Shown: positions 33,437 through 40,515 of the stretch, in pieces | How positions within the stretch are numbered: position 1 is the stretch's first letter | Layout: each line of letters starts with the position of its first letter | Source: Porticoccus sp950063125 | Lineage (GTDB): Bacteria; Pseudomonadota; Gammaproteobacteria; Pseudomonadales; Porticoccaceae | Strand: one strand, 5' to 3' | Assembly: GCF_963973895.1 (NCBI RefSeq) | Contig: NZ_CAXBBF010000001.1 | Length of the DNA: 64,000 nucleotides | The notes under the pieces: model-generated | What the model was told of the DNA's origin: nothing | Databases searched by the model: none | Seen by the model: only the letters and a program-made list of their open reading frames with translations | Program-made: the position numbers and the translations under genes

Positions 33437-34180
33437 ATGAGTGTTATAGATAAGGTGGCTCTGGTTACTGGTGCTACCCGGGGGATTGGTGCCGCGATTG
33501 CCGATGGCCTGGGTGCTCAAGGCGCAATTGTCGTCGGTACAGCGACTTCCACATCCGGGGCGGAGCAGATTTCTGCCAGATTTCGCGAAAAAAACATCAA
33601 GGGGGCTGGCATGGTGCTTGATGTTGCCAGCCAACAGTCGGTTGACGAAGTGTTGGCAGCGATTATTGAGTCCTATGGTGCGCCGTTGATTTTGGTTAAC
33701 AATGCAGGCATCACCAAAGATAACCTCCTAATGCGGATGAAGGATGAGGAGTGGTTTGATGTGATTGACACCAATCTTAACTCCCTCTACCGCTTATCCA
33801 AGGCCTGTCTCCGTGGTATGAGCAAAGCCCGCTGGGGCAGGATTGTCAATATCAGTTCTGTGGTCGGTTCCATGGGTAATGCCGGACAAACCAACTACTG
33901 TGCTACCAAAGCGGGTGTCGGCGGTTTTACCCGCTCTTTGGCTAAAGAGCTTGGGCCACGCAACATTACGGTAAATGCCGTCTCCCCGGGTTTTATTGAT
34001 ACTGACATGACGAAGGAGTTGCCCGAAGCCAGCAAGCAGGCAATATTGTCGCAGGTACCACTGAATCGTCTGGGTTCAGCTGAAGAGATTGCAGCAGTCG
34101 TGAATTTCTTGGTTGGTGATGGCGGCAACTACATTACCGGCGAGAATATACACGTGAATGGTGGCATGTACATGTCTTAA
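33437..34180 (+). CDS. fabG: 3-oxoacyl-ACP reductase FabG
   Basis: FabG is the NADPH-dependent reductase of the fatty-acid elongation cycle. It is a short-chain dehydrogenase: cofactor motif TGATRGIG near residues 12-19, NNAG, the catalytic NISSVVGSMGNAGQTNYCATKAG with Ser, Tyr and Lys, and VSPGFIDTDMT. The ATG at 33437 is chosen because AAGGAG lies six bases upstream; a GTG at 33434 precedes it in frame. The length is 247 residues. A 174-base gap with its own promoter separates it from acpP. Confidence 0.97.
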   Translation: MSVIDKVALVTGATRGIGAAIADGLGAQGAIVVGTATSTSGAEQISARFREKNIKGAGMVLDVASQQSVDEVLAAIIESYGAPLILVNNAGITKDNLLMRMKDEEWFDVIDTNLNSLYRLSKACLRGMSKARWGRIVNISSVVGSMGNAGQTNYCATKAGVGGFTRSLAKELGPRNITVNAVSPGFIDTDMTKELPEASKQAILSQVPLNRLGSAEEIAAVVNFLVGDGGNYITGENIHVNGGMYMS

Positions 34181-34222
34181 CCTTTTGAAATTTAAAATAA
34201 AAACAGGATTTTCCTGAAACCG

Positions 34223-34252
34223 GTTACACACCGGGGTTTTTACAGGTAAAAT
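34223..34252 (+). promoter_or_regulatory. Likely promoter of acpP
   Basis: GTTACA at 34223-34228, an 18-base spacer and TAAAAT at 34247-34252 lie about 100 bases before the acpP start. A weak CCGG-N7-CCGG hairpin with a T-run at 34220-34241 may attenuate read-through from fabG. Confidence 0.45.
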
Positions 34253-34354
34253 GCGCGCCAGATGTGCCGTTAATTACAGATTTCTTGTTGTTGGGTAAAT
34301 CTACACGCCAAGCAACAGACTAGCCTATAAGATTTAAAGGAGAGAATAAATATC

Positions 34355-34591
34355 ATGAGCAGCATCGAAGAACGTGTCGCGAAAATGGTCGCAGAGCAGT
34401 TGGGTGTTAAAGAAGCAGATGTAAAACCTGAGTCTTCCTTTGTTGAAGATCTGGGTGCTGACTCCCTGGATACCGTTGAGCTGATCATGGCTCTCGAGGA
34501 AGAGTTTGATACTGAAATTCCCGATGAAGAAGCTGAAAAAATTGCCACGGTTCAGAATGCGATTGACTACATCAACGCGAATCTTGGTTAA
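34355..34591 (+). CDS. acpP: Acyl carrier protein
   Basis: AcpP carries growing acyl chains on a phosphopantetheine arm. The 78-residue acidic protein has the DSLDTVEL attachment motif (serine near residue 37) within EDLGADSLDTVELIMALEEEF, and its length and acidity are typical. AAAGGAG lies upstream of the ATG at 34355. A strong terminator follows. The fabF gene that usually comes next is absent. Confidence 0.98.
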   Translation: MSSIEERVAKMVAEQLGVKEADVKPESSFVEDLGADSLDTVELIMALEEEFDTEIPDEEAEKIATVQNAIDYINANLG

Positions 34592-34615
34592 TAACAGCTA
34601 CTAATATTGACCGCT

Positions 34616-34645
34616 AAAAAGCCGCTCTTACCGAGCGGCTTTTTT
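34616..34645 (+). terminator. Intrinsic terminator of acpP
   Basis: GCCGCTC and GAGCGGC form a perfect 7-bp stem around TTACC, with A5 before and T6 after. It lies 25 bases behind the acpP stop and insulates acpP from pabC. Confidence 0.93.
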
Positions 34646-34686
34646 ATACCTGTGTTTTGCCCGTTTATCTGTTTTAATTTGCACCC

Positions 34687-35529
34687 ATGAACAATTATCC
34701 CCCCATTACCCAGATAAATGGTGAAGACACCGGTTGCGCCAATGCTTTTGATCGTGGTTTTTACTATGGACATGGTCTATTTGAAACAACCAGGCTGACC
34801 GGTGGTGCTATACCTCTCTGGCCATTACATTGTAAGCGGCTGGCCGCAGGTGCAAGCCGCCTGGGGATACCTTGTGACGAGAGAATGCTGGTGGAGTATC
34901 GGGATGCCCTGTTAGCGCAGTGCCCGGATAACGGTATTGTTAAAATTGTTTTGACGGCAGGCGTCGGTGGAGCAGGCTATCGACCACCTGAGTCCGTTTC
35001 TCCCAACTATCTGTTCCAATGGTTTCCGCTTCCCAAGTTCAGCTGTGATTGGTCTTCCACCGGAATACCGCTTTTTTTGTGCAACCACAAACTGGCGATT
35101 TCACCTTCACTGGCAGGAATGAAACACCTCAACCGACTTGAACAGGTATTGGCCAGAGCCGAGTGGGGTGATGAGTGTCCCGAGGGACTGTTGCTTGATC
35201 AGCAGGGGTTTGTGGTTGAGGGTGTGAGCAGCAATCTATTTTGTTATCGTGAGGGCCAATGGCTTACTCCGATCCTCGCGGACTGCGGTGTTGCCGGAGT
35301 GATGCGCGAATACCTGATGTCGGTACTTCTGCCAGAACTGCCTGTTCCAGTGACAGAATCGCGAATAACGCTGGAAAAGCTGGTTTCTTCTGAAGAGGTT
35401 TTTCTGTGTAATTCGATCGTTGGTATATGGCCCGTGGTTTCACTGGCTGATCGGTATCAATGGCCGTTGGGCGACCGTGTCAAATCCATTCAGCAGCAGC
35501 TCAAGGAAGTTTTACCGTGTTACGGGTGA
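34687..35529 (+). CDS. pabC: Aminodeoxychorismate lyase PabC
   Basis: PabC is a PLP enzyme of fold type IV that releases pyruvate from aminodeoxychorismate to give p-aminobenzoate for folate. The N-terminal FDRGFYYGHGLFETTRL, the PLP lysine K146 in SLAGMKHLNRLEQVLAR, the conserved VVEGVSSNLF and the C-terminal ITLEKLVSSEEVFLCNS are characteristic. The length of 280 residues is normal. It lies 41 bases after the acpP terminator, so it should have its own promoter. It overlaps mltG by 13 bases. Confidence 0.93.
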   Translation: MNNYPPITQINGEDTGCANAFDRGFYYGHGLFETTRLTGGAIPLWPLHCKRLAAGASRLGIPCDERMLVEYRDALLAQCPDNGIVKIVLTAGVGGAGYRPPESVSPNYLFQWFPLPKFSCDWSSTGIPLFLCNHKLAISPSLAGMKHLNRLEQVLARAEWGDECPEGLLLDQQGFVVEGVSSNLFCYREGQWLTPILADCGVAGVMREYLMSVLLPELPVPVTESRITLEKLVSSEEVFLCNSIVGIWPVVSLADRYQWPLGDRVKSIQQQLKEVLPCYG

Positions 35530-36548
35530 TACATCGTTACCTGCTGCTTGCGACGTTCACGTTGATGGTTGTTACCATCGGTGTTTTCCTGGTTATCAAC
35601 TGGCATCTGGACACACCGATGCAGGTGGATGGGGATGAATATGTCCTCACTGTTCCCTCAGGTTCCTCGCTGACCTTGTTGTCTCTCAGTCTGGCAGAGA
35701 GAGGCATGTTGAAGTGGCCTGATCTACTGGTTGTCTGGAGTAGAATCACAGGGCAAAGCACGATCAAGGCTGGAGAATACAGGTTACAGCCGGGTGATAC
35801 GCCCAGAGAACTGCTCGACATGTTGACGGAAGGCAGAGTTGTCCAGCATCAGGTTACCTTTCCCGAGGGTTTGCGTTTTGCTGAATGGCTGCATCTGCTG
35901 AATCAACAGTCCAGGTTGAGAAAATTGTTGACGGGGTTGAGCGAAGATGAGGTTATCGAAGCCCTGTCGCTGGAGATTGAACATCCCGAGGGTTGGTTTT
36001 TTCCCGATACGTACAGTTATAGTTATGGCGACAGTGATCGTGATGTTTTGTCGCAGGCTCATCAACGAATGCAGGTGGTGTTGGCTGAGGAATGGCAACA
36101 ACGGATGCCGGACTTGCCCTTCACCTCACCCTATGAGGCCTTAATCCTGGCATCGATTGTGGAAAAGGAAACGGGAGTCACCAGTGAGCGGGGTGAGATA
36201 GCCGGCGTTTTTGTGCGACGACTTAAGCGTGGCATGAGGCTGCAGACAGATCCCACGATCATTTATGGGTTGGGAGATGACTATCAGGGATATATCAAGC
36301 GCCGGCATTTGCAAAAAGCAACGCCCTATAACACTTATATTATTGATGGGTTGCCTCCCACCCCAATAGCAATGCCGGGACGCGGCGCGATTCACGCTGT
36401 GTTAAACCCCCAAGAGGGTGACAGCCTGTTTTTTGTGGCAAAGGGTGATGGCAGTCACTACTTTTCCGCCAGTTATGAAGAACATTTGAAAGCCGTCCAG
36501 AAATTCCAGTTGCAGCGGCGTTCCGATTACCGCTCAACCCCCCGCTAG
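35517..36548 (+). CDS. mltG: Endolytic murein transglycosylase MltG
   Basis: MltG is an inner-membrane enzyme that cuts nascent glycan strands. A membrane helix near residues 8-28 (LLLATFTLMVVTIGVFLVI) is followed by a LysM-like part (VPSGSSLTLLSLSLAERGMLKW) and the YceG catalytic domain with LILASIVEKETG (catalytic glutamate) and LQTDPTIIYGLG...PYNTYIIDGLPPTPIAMPG. The start is GTG at 35517, with AAGGAAG about eight bases upstream. It overlaps pabC by 13 bases; the in-frame extension to 35460 lies inside pabC and is not conserved in type. Confidence 0.93.
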   Translation: MLRVIHRYLLLATFTLMVVTIGVFLVINWHLDTPMQVDGDEYVLTVPSGSSLTLLSLSLAERGMLKWPDLLVVWSRITGQSTIKAGEYRLQPGDTPRELLDMLTEGRVVQHQVTFPEGLRFAEWLHLLNQQSRLRKLLTGLSEDEVIEALSLEIEHPEGWFFPDTYSYSYGDSDRDVLSQAHQRMQVVLAEEWQQRMPDLPFTSPYEALILASIVEKETGVTSERGEIAGVFVRRLKRGMRLQTDPTIIYGLGDDYQGYIKRRHLQKATPYNTYIIDGLPPTPIAMPGRGAIHAVLNPQEGDSLFFVAKGDGSHYFSASYEEHLKAVQKFQLQRRSDYRSTPR

Positions 36549-36556
36549 CGAGCATA

Positions 36557-37210
36557 ATGAATACCATTGAGATGAAGCCTGAAAGTGCCAAGTTTATCAC
36601 CGTGGAAGGAGGAGAAGGTGTTGGTAAAAGCACCAATATGATCTTCATTGGTGGATGGCTTGACCGTCACAATATCCCTTATATTGCCACCAGAGAGCCG
36701 GGGGGGACTCCGCTGGCTGAAGAGATTCGAACGTTACTGGTGAAACCTAGAGCTGAGCCGGTGGCGGAAAATGCCGAGTTGTTGCTGATGTTTGCTGCCC
36801 GCGCTCAACATATAGCAGAAGTGATTATGCCAGCCTTGCGCCGCGGCCAGTGGGTTCTCTGTGATCGCTTTACCGATGCTACCTATGCCTATCAGGGAGG
36901 TGGGCGAGGGATTGACAGAGCAAAAATTGCGCAGCTAGAAAGCCTGGTACAGGGAGAACTGCGCCCTGACATGACATTCCTGTTGGACATTGCTGTCAAA
37001 CAGGGATTGGCCCGGGCAAGGGAGCGTGGTGAGCCAGATCGTTTCGAACGGGAAAAGCTGGTTTTTTTCAACGCTGTTCGTGATTGTTATCTGCAACGTG
37101 CAAGAGAAGAGCCGCATCGCTATCGTATTGTCGACGCTTCGCTGCCGCTTGCCGATGTGCAGAACTCTCTGGCCATGCATCTCAAACAGTTTTTGGAAAG
37201 TGGCGCCTGA
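36557..37210 (+). CDS. tmk: Thymidylate kinase
   Basis: Tmk phosphorylates dTMP to dTDP. The P-loop is EGGEGVGKST, TREPGGTPLAEEIR is the substrate-binding loop, and DRFTDATYAYQGGGRG carries the DR(F/Y) motif. A LID segment RARERGEPDRFE follows. The 217-residue length is typical. It starts eight bases after mltG. Its stop TGA shares one base with the holB ATG. Confidence 0.97.
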   Translation: MNTIEMKPESAKFITVEGGEGVGKSTNMIFIGGWLDRHNIPYIATREPGGTPLAEEIRTLLVKPRAEPVAENAELLLMFAARAQHIAEVIMPALRRGQWVLCDRFTDATYAYQGGGRGIDRAKIAQLESLVQGELRPDMTFLLDIAVKQGLARARERGEPDRFEREKLVFFNAVRDCYLQRAREEPHRYRIVDASLPLADVQNSLAMHLKQFLESGA

Positions 37211-38160
37211 TGTTGCCCACATCTGAGCCCTATCCCTGGCAACAAAACCAGTGGGCGCAACTGAACAGGCTGATCAGCCAGGAAAAGTTGCCGCATGCTC
37301 TGGTTCTTTGTGGACCTCGACATCTCGGTAAAGAACAATTTGGCTACGCTCTGGCGCAAAGGCTTCTTTGTGACAGTCAACAAGGGCAGTTGGCATGTGG
37401 CTTTTGCAAACAATGCTCGCTGTTTGCTTCGCAAAATCATCCAGATTTTTTGCGGATAGTACCGGAGGAAGAGGGTAAGGCCATCAGAATTGACCGCATT
37501 CGCCAGCTGAGTGACTTCACTGAAAAGACAGCGCAGCAGAGCGGTTGGAAGATTGTGATTATTTCCCCCGCAGATGCGATGAACATTAACGCGGCTAATG
37601 CCCTGTTGAAAACACTTGAGGAACCGGCCAGGAAAACGCTGTTGATACTGGTCTGTCATCAGCTCTCAAGGTTATCGGCGACCGTGCGGAGCCGCTGCCA
37701 GAAAGTTGTTTTTCCCGTTCCGGCCCCGGCTGAGGTTCATGCCTGGTTGTCATCGAAGATAGCGGATTGCGATAGCAATGAGGCTGAGCTATTGCAGTAT
37801 GCCGAAGGTCGACCCCTGTTGGCGCTGGAATTTCTTCAGACAGACCTGCTGGAGATACGCCGTACCTTCGATAAAATGCTCGATGAGCTGGCTTCTGGAC
37901 AATTGAGTGCCATTGTCGCAGCCCAGAAATGTCAGTCTCTCGACACATTGATGGCGATCGACTGGTTATACAGTCGGTTGGCTCTCGAATTGAAGACGAA
38001 AGAAATGCATCCTGGCACCTACCGTTATCTGGATCGACTTATACAGATAAAAAGACGACTTCAGGCGGGGGGCAACCCCAATAAATCATTATTGTGGGAA
38101 GAGCTGATGCTGGATTGGCAGCATCTATTATCACTGGCTCCGCCCAAAAGGGCAGGGTAA
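37210..38160 (+). CDS. holB: DNA polymerase III subunit delta' (HolB)
   Basis: HolB is part of the clamp loader that places the sliding clamp on DNA. PYPWQQNQWAQLNRLI and HALVLCGPRHLGKEQFGYALAQRLLC form the AAA+ start, where the Walker A glycine pattern is degenerate as usual for delta'. The zinc module is seen in CGFCKQC after a first cysteine. DAMNINAANALLKTLEEPARKTLLILVCHQ and SRLSATVRSRCQK are family hallmarks. The ATG at 37210 overlaps the tmk stop by one base; the open frame to 37084 is a shadow inside tmk. The length is 316 residues. Confidence 0.95.
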   Translation: MLPTSEPYPWQQNQWAQLNRLISQEKLPHALVLCGPRHLGKEQFGYALAQRLLCDSQQGQLACGFCKQCSLFASQNHPDFLRIVPEEEGKAIRIDRIRQLSDFTEKTAQQSGWKIVIISPADAMNINAANALLKTLEEPARKTLLILVCHQLSRLSATVRSRCQKVVFPVPAPAEVHAWLSSKIADCDSNEAELLQYAEGRPLLALEFLQTDLLEIRRTFDKMLDELASGQLSAIVAAQKCQSLDTLMAIDWLYSRLALELKTKEMHPGTYRYLDRLIQIKRRLQAGGNPNKSLLWEELMLDWQHLLSLAPPKRAG

Positions 38161-38251
38161 GCTTGAGACGTATTCTTGTTTAAAGAGGCAGTCAGGTTGG
38201 CTGTTCCCAGTGTTTGTATAGTAGACTTCTGTTAAATTTTTCGGGTTGATT

Positions 38252-38611
38252 ATGGATATGGAAGCGTTTAGTGGTAGCGTTCGAAACGGCATTTTGAACC
38301 TTTCGATCAAAGACGAGCAGGCGCTATATGCTGCTTACATGCCGTTTGTTATCAATGGCGGTTTATTTATTGCTACACGGAAAAACTACAATCTTGGTGA
38401 TGAAGTGTTCATCCTGCTGGATCTCATGGAAGAACCGGATCGTTTACCTCTGACCGGAAAAGTTATCTGGATTACACCCAAAGGCATGGGTGGCAACCGT
38501 CGCGAGGGTGTCGGCATTCAGTTGAATGAAAAACACGGTGACATCCAGGGTAAATTTGAAACCTATTTGGCAGGTTTGATGGAAGCGGGCAAGCCCACCA
38601 ATACCATGTAA
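38252..38611 (+). CDS. pilZ: Type IV pilus assembly protein PilZ
   Basis: PilZ is a small cytoplasmic protein required for type IV pilus assembly. The 119-residue protein shows the PilZ-domain pattern (LYAAYMPFVINGGLFIATRKNYNLGDEVFILLDL, then LTGKVIWITPKG and GVGIQL). The N-terminal RxxxR motif for c-di-GMP is absent, as in the founding PilZ of Pseudomonas, so it probably does not bind the nucleotide itself. Its place between holB and tatD matches Pseudomonas. The ATG at 38252 is preferred over TTG at 38246. Confidence 0.93.
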   Translation: MDMEAFSGSVRNGILNLSIKDEQALYAAYMPFVINGGLFIATRKNYNLGDEVFILLDLMEEPDRLPLTGKVIWITPKGMGGNRREGVGIQLNEKHGDIQGKFETYLAGLMEAGKPTNTM

Positions 38612-38636
38612 TTTCACAATCGACAGGCTTTAGACA

Positions 38637-39431
38637 GTGCTGGTGGATTCACACTGTCATCTGGATCATCTCAATCTGGACGACAATCACAGTTCCCTTT
38701 CCTCAATACTTGACGATGCTCGTCAGCGGGGTGTCGGTGCCTTTCTTGGCGTCGGTGTCGACCTGGATAGCTCGGCAAGACTGATTGAGCTGGCGGAATC
38801 CAACCGGGACGTTCTGGTTTCTGTGGGCGTTCATCCGCTCCAGGAAACGTTGCCTGCATTGCCCGAACCCGATGACTTGATCCGAATTGCCAGCCATCCG
38901 GCCGTCGTGGCAGTGGGAGAAACAGGCCTCGATAACCATTACAGCCCGGACTCTGCGGCTTGGCAGGAAGAAAGTTTCATCCGCCATTTAAAGGTGGCAG
39001 ATCAACTGAACAAACCCGTGGTCGTTCATACGCGACAGGCTCAGCAGCAAACGCTGGCCATTTTGCGAGCGCATGTAAATCAGGATGTCGGCGGCGTTTT
39101 GCACTGCTTTACCGAGACCTGGGCGATGGCTGAAGCCGCCATAGCGATGAATTTTTATATTTCCTTTTCCGGAATTATTACCTTTCGCAATGCTGCAGCC
39201 TTGAGAGAGGTGGTCAAGAAAGTGCCTCTCGAGAAGCTGTTGGTGGAAACGGATGCGCCCTGGTTGGCACCGGTCCCCTATCGTGGCAAACAAAACCTGC
39301 CCGGCCATGTTGTAGAAGTGGCGCAGATGGTCGCCGATATAAAAGACATTTCTTATCAACAGGTTGCCGAAACGACGACCGCCAACTTCTCCACACTTTT
39401 TCTCGGTGGACAATCGTTTCGGCAATCGTAA
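38637..39431 (+). CDS. tatD: TatD family metal-dependent hydrolase/DNase
   Basis: TatD-type proteins are TIM-barrel metal-dependent nucleases. The metal ligands are seen in VDSHCHLD at the N-terminus, VGETGLD, VVHTRQA, VLHCFTE and VETDAPWLAP. The start is GTG at 38637. The 264-residue length is typical, and the gene is probably the YcfH-type paralogue that follows holB-pilZ in pseudomonads. It is 25 bases behind pilZ. A hairpin and a convergent DUF4340 gene follow. Confidence 0.92.
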   Translation: MLVDSHCHLDHLNLDDNHSSLSSILDDARQRGVGAFLGVGVDLDSSARLIELAESNRDVLVSVGVHPLQETLPALPEPDDLIRIASHPAVVAVGETGLDNHYSPDSAAWQEESFIRHLKVADQLNKPVVVHTRQAQQQTLAILRAHVNQDVGGVLHCFTETWAMAEAAIAMNFYISFSGIITFRNAAALREVVKKVPLEKLLVETDAPWLAPVPYRGKQNLPGHVVEVAQMVADIKDISYQQVAETTTANFSTLFLGGQSFRQS

Positions 39432-39497
39432 GCCCAGTTCGCCTATAGCAAAAACCGTCTGATTGGTTTGCTGTGGCGATTACCCTAATGCACGGCG

Positions 39498-39529
39498 GGC
39501 CTCTCGGGGCATTCGTGCCTGGAGAGGCC
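39498..39529. terminator. Hairpin with TTCG loop between tatD and the DUF4340 gene
   Basis: GGCCTCTC (39498-39505) pairs with GAGAGGCC (39522-39529). After one mismatch the inner stem GGCA-TTCG-TGCC closes on a TTCG tetraloop. It lies between convergent genes and probably ends transcription on both strands, although no long T-run follows. Confidence 0.6.
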
Positions 39530-39562
39530 TATAGGTTGCGCTAGGGTTGCTTGCCGGGCTTT

Positions 39563-40501
39563 TTAGTCTTCGACCTTTTGTTCTTCCTGTGAATCAACGA
39601 TCAACTGACTGGATTGGGCGATCTCTTCGTAGTCACTTTTTGAAAAAGTAAACAAGGTGTCTCTATCGCTGCGCTGCACGAAGTGTTGTCCGTTATGTTC
39701 GTGGAATGTATAGCGCCAACTGTTATCACCAGATGTCACATCCAGCCTTACGGCATGACCTTCGGCGAGATCAGGCTTGTCCTTTACTAAACCGGTCACA
39801 CGGAGTTTGTTCAGACTGCTGAGCAGGTCTTCAATTTTCTGTTGATTTTTGACTACAGGACCATCCTGATTGATCAGAATAGATGGGCCTTTGCGGGATA
39901 ACTGCCAGTTATTGCCGGTTTTCGCCAAGACAAAGTTAGCTCCTTCAATACGGTTAACGTTTTTAGCTGCCAACAGAGATCTGTCCAACCAGTCAGTGGT
40001 TTTTGGAGGAATATCGGCCAGTTCCAGTTCTACCACATAGACCTGATCACTCCCGACCTTCCTTATGTGTAGTTGTTTGAGTCCCGGCGATGAGCCGATC
40101 AGAATTTCACCGAGCAGGTTTTCTCCGCTGTAGATAGCTATTCGACGTTGAGCATTTTTTTGATCCACTTCGAAACGGGAGTGGCTGGTCTGGTTTGTGG
40201 CAACCGGCCACTTCACCTGAAGCTGTTCAAGCTTCTCCAGTAAAGCATTCACCTTGTCGTTTTGGGCGAGCAGCCCATCTTCCAGTAATTGCCACTCGCC
40301 ATCGTCCTTGCTCTGGCCCAGGCCCAGTGAGACAGTGCCGGTCTCAGAGGTAATCGTGACCTTGTCGACATTCTCCCAGCGGATATCCAGTAGCGGCTGG
40401 GGCAGATTATTGTTTGATTGATTCTGGGCGTGCCACCATAGACCAGCGATGATGATCAGCTGGATGGCCAAAAGGCCGCTCAACGTGGTTTTTGTATTCA
40501 T
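39563..40501 (-). CDS. DUF4340 domain protein, partner of a Gld-type ABC system
   Basis: The protein has an N-terminal membrane anchor (LLAIQLIIIAGLWWHA near residues 10-25) and a periplasmic DUF4340 body. Repeated segments of the form WENVDKVTITSETGTVSLGLG and VNRIEGANFVLAKTGNNWQLSRKGPS show the domain's duplicated layout, and SDQVYVVELELADIPPKTTDWLDRSLL is typical. It is the last gene of a three-gene minus-strand set behind the ABC ATPase and the fused permease, only 14 bases from the latter. Its function is unknown; it may be an extracytoplasmic accessory of the transporter. Confidence 0.85.
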   Translation of the reverse strand: MNTKTTLSGLLAIQLIIIAGLWWHAQNQSNNNLPQPLLDIRWENVDKVTITSETGTVSLGLGQSKDDGEWQLLEDGLLAQNDKVNALLEKLEQLQVKWPVATNQTSHSRFEVDQKNAQRRIAIYSGENLLGEILIGSSPGLKQLHIRKVGSDQVYVVELELADIPPKTTDWLDRSLLAAKNVNRIEGANFVLAKTGNNWQLSRKGPSILINQDGPVVKNQQKIEDLLSSLNKLRVTGLVKDKPDLAEGHAVRLDVTSGDNSWRYTFHEHNGQHFVQRSDRDTLFTFSKSDYEEIAQSSQLIVDSQEEQKVED

Positions 40502-40515
40502 CGTCTGAAGCTCCT

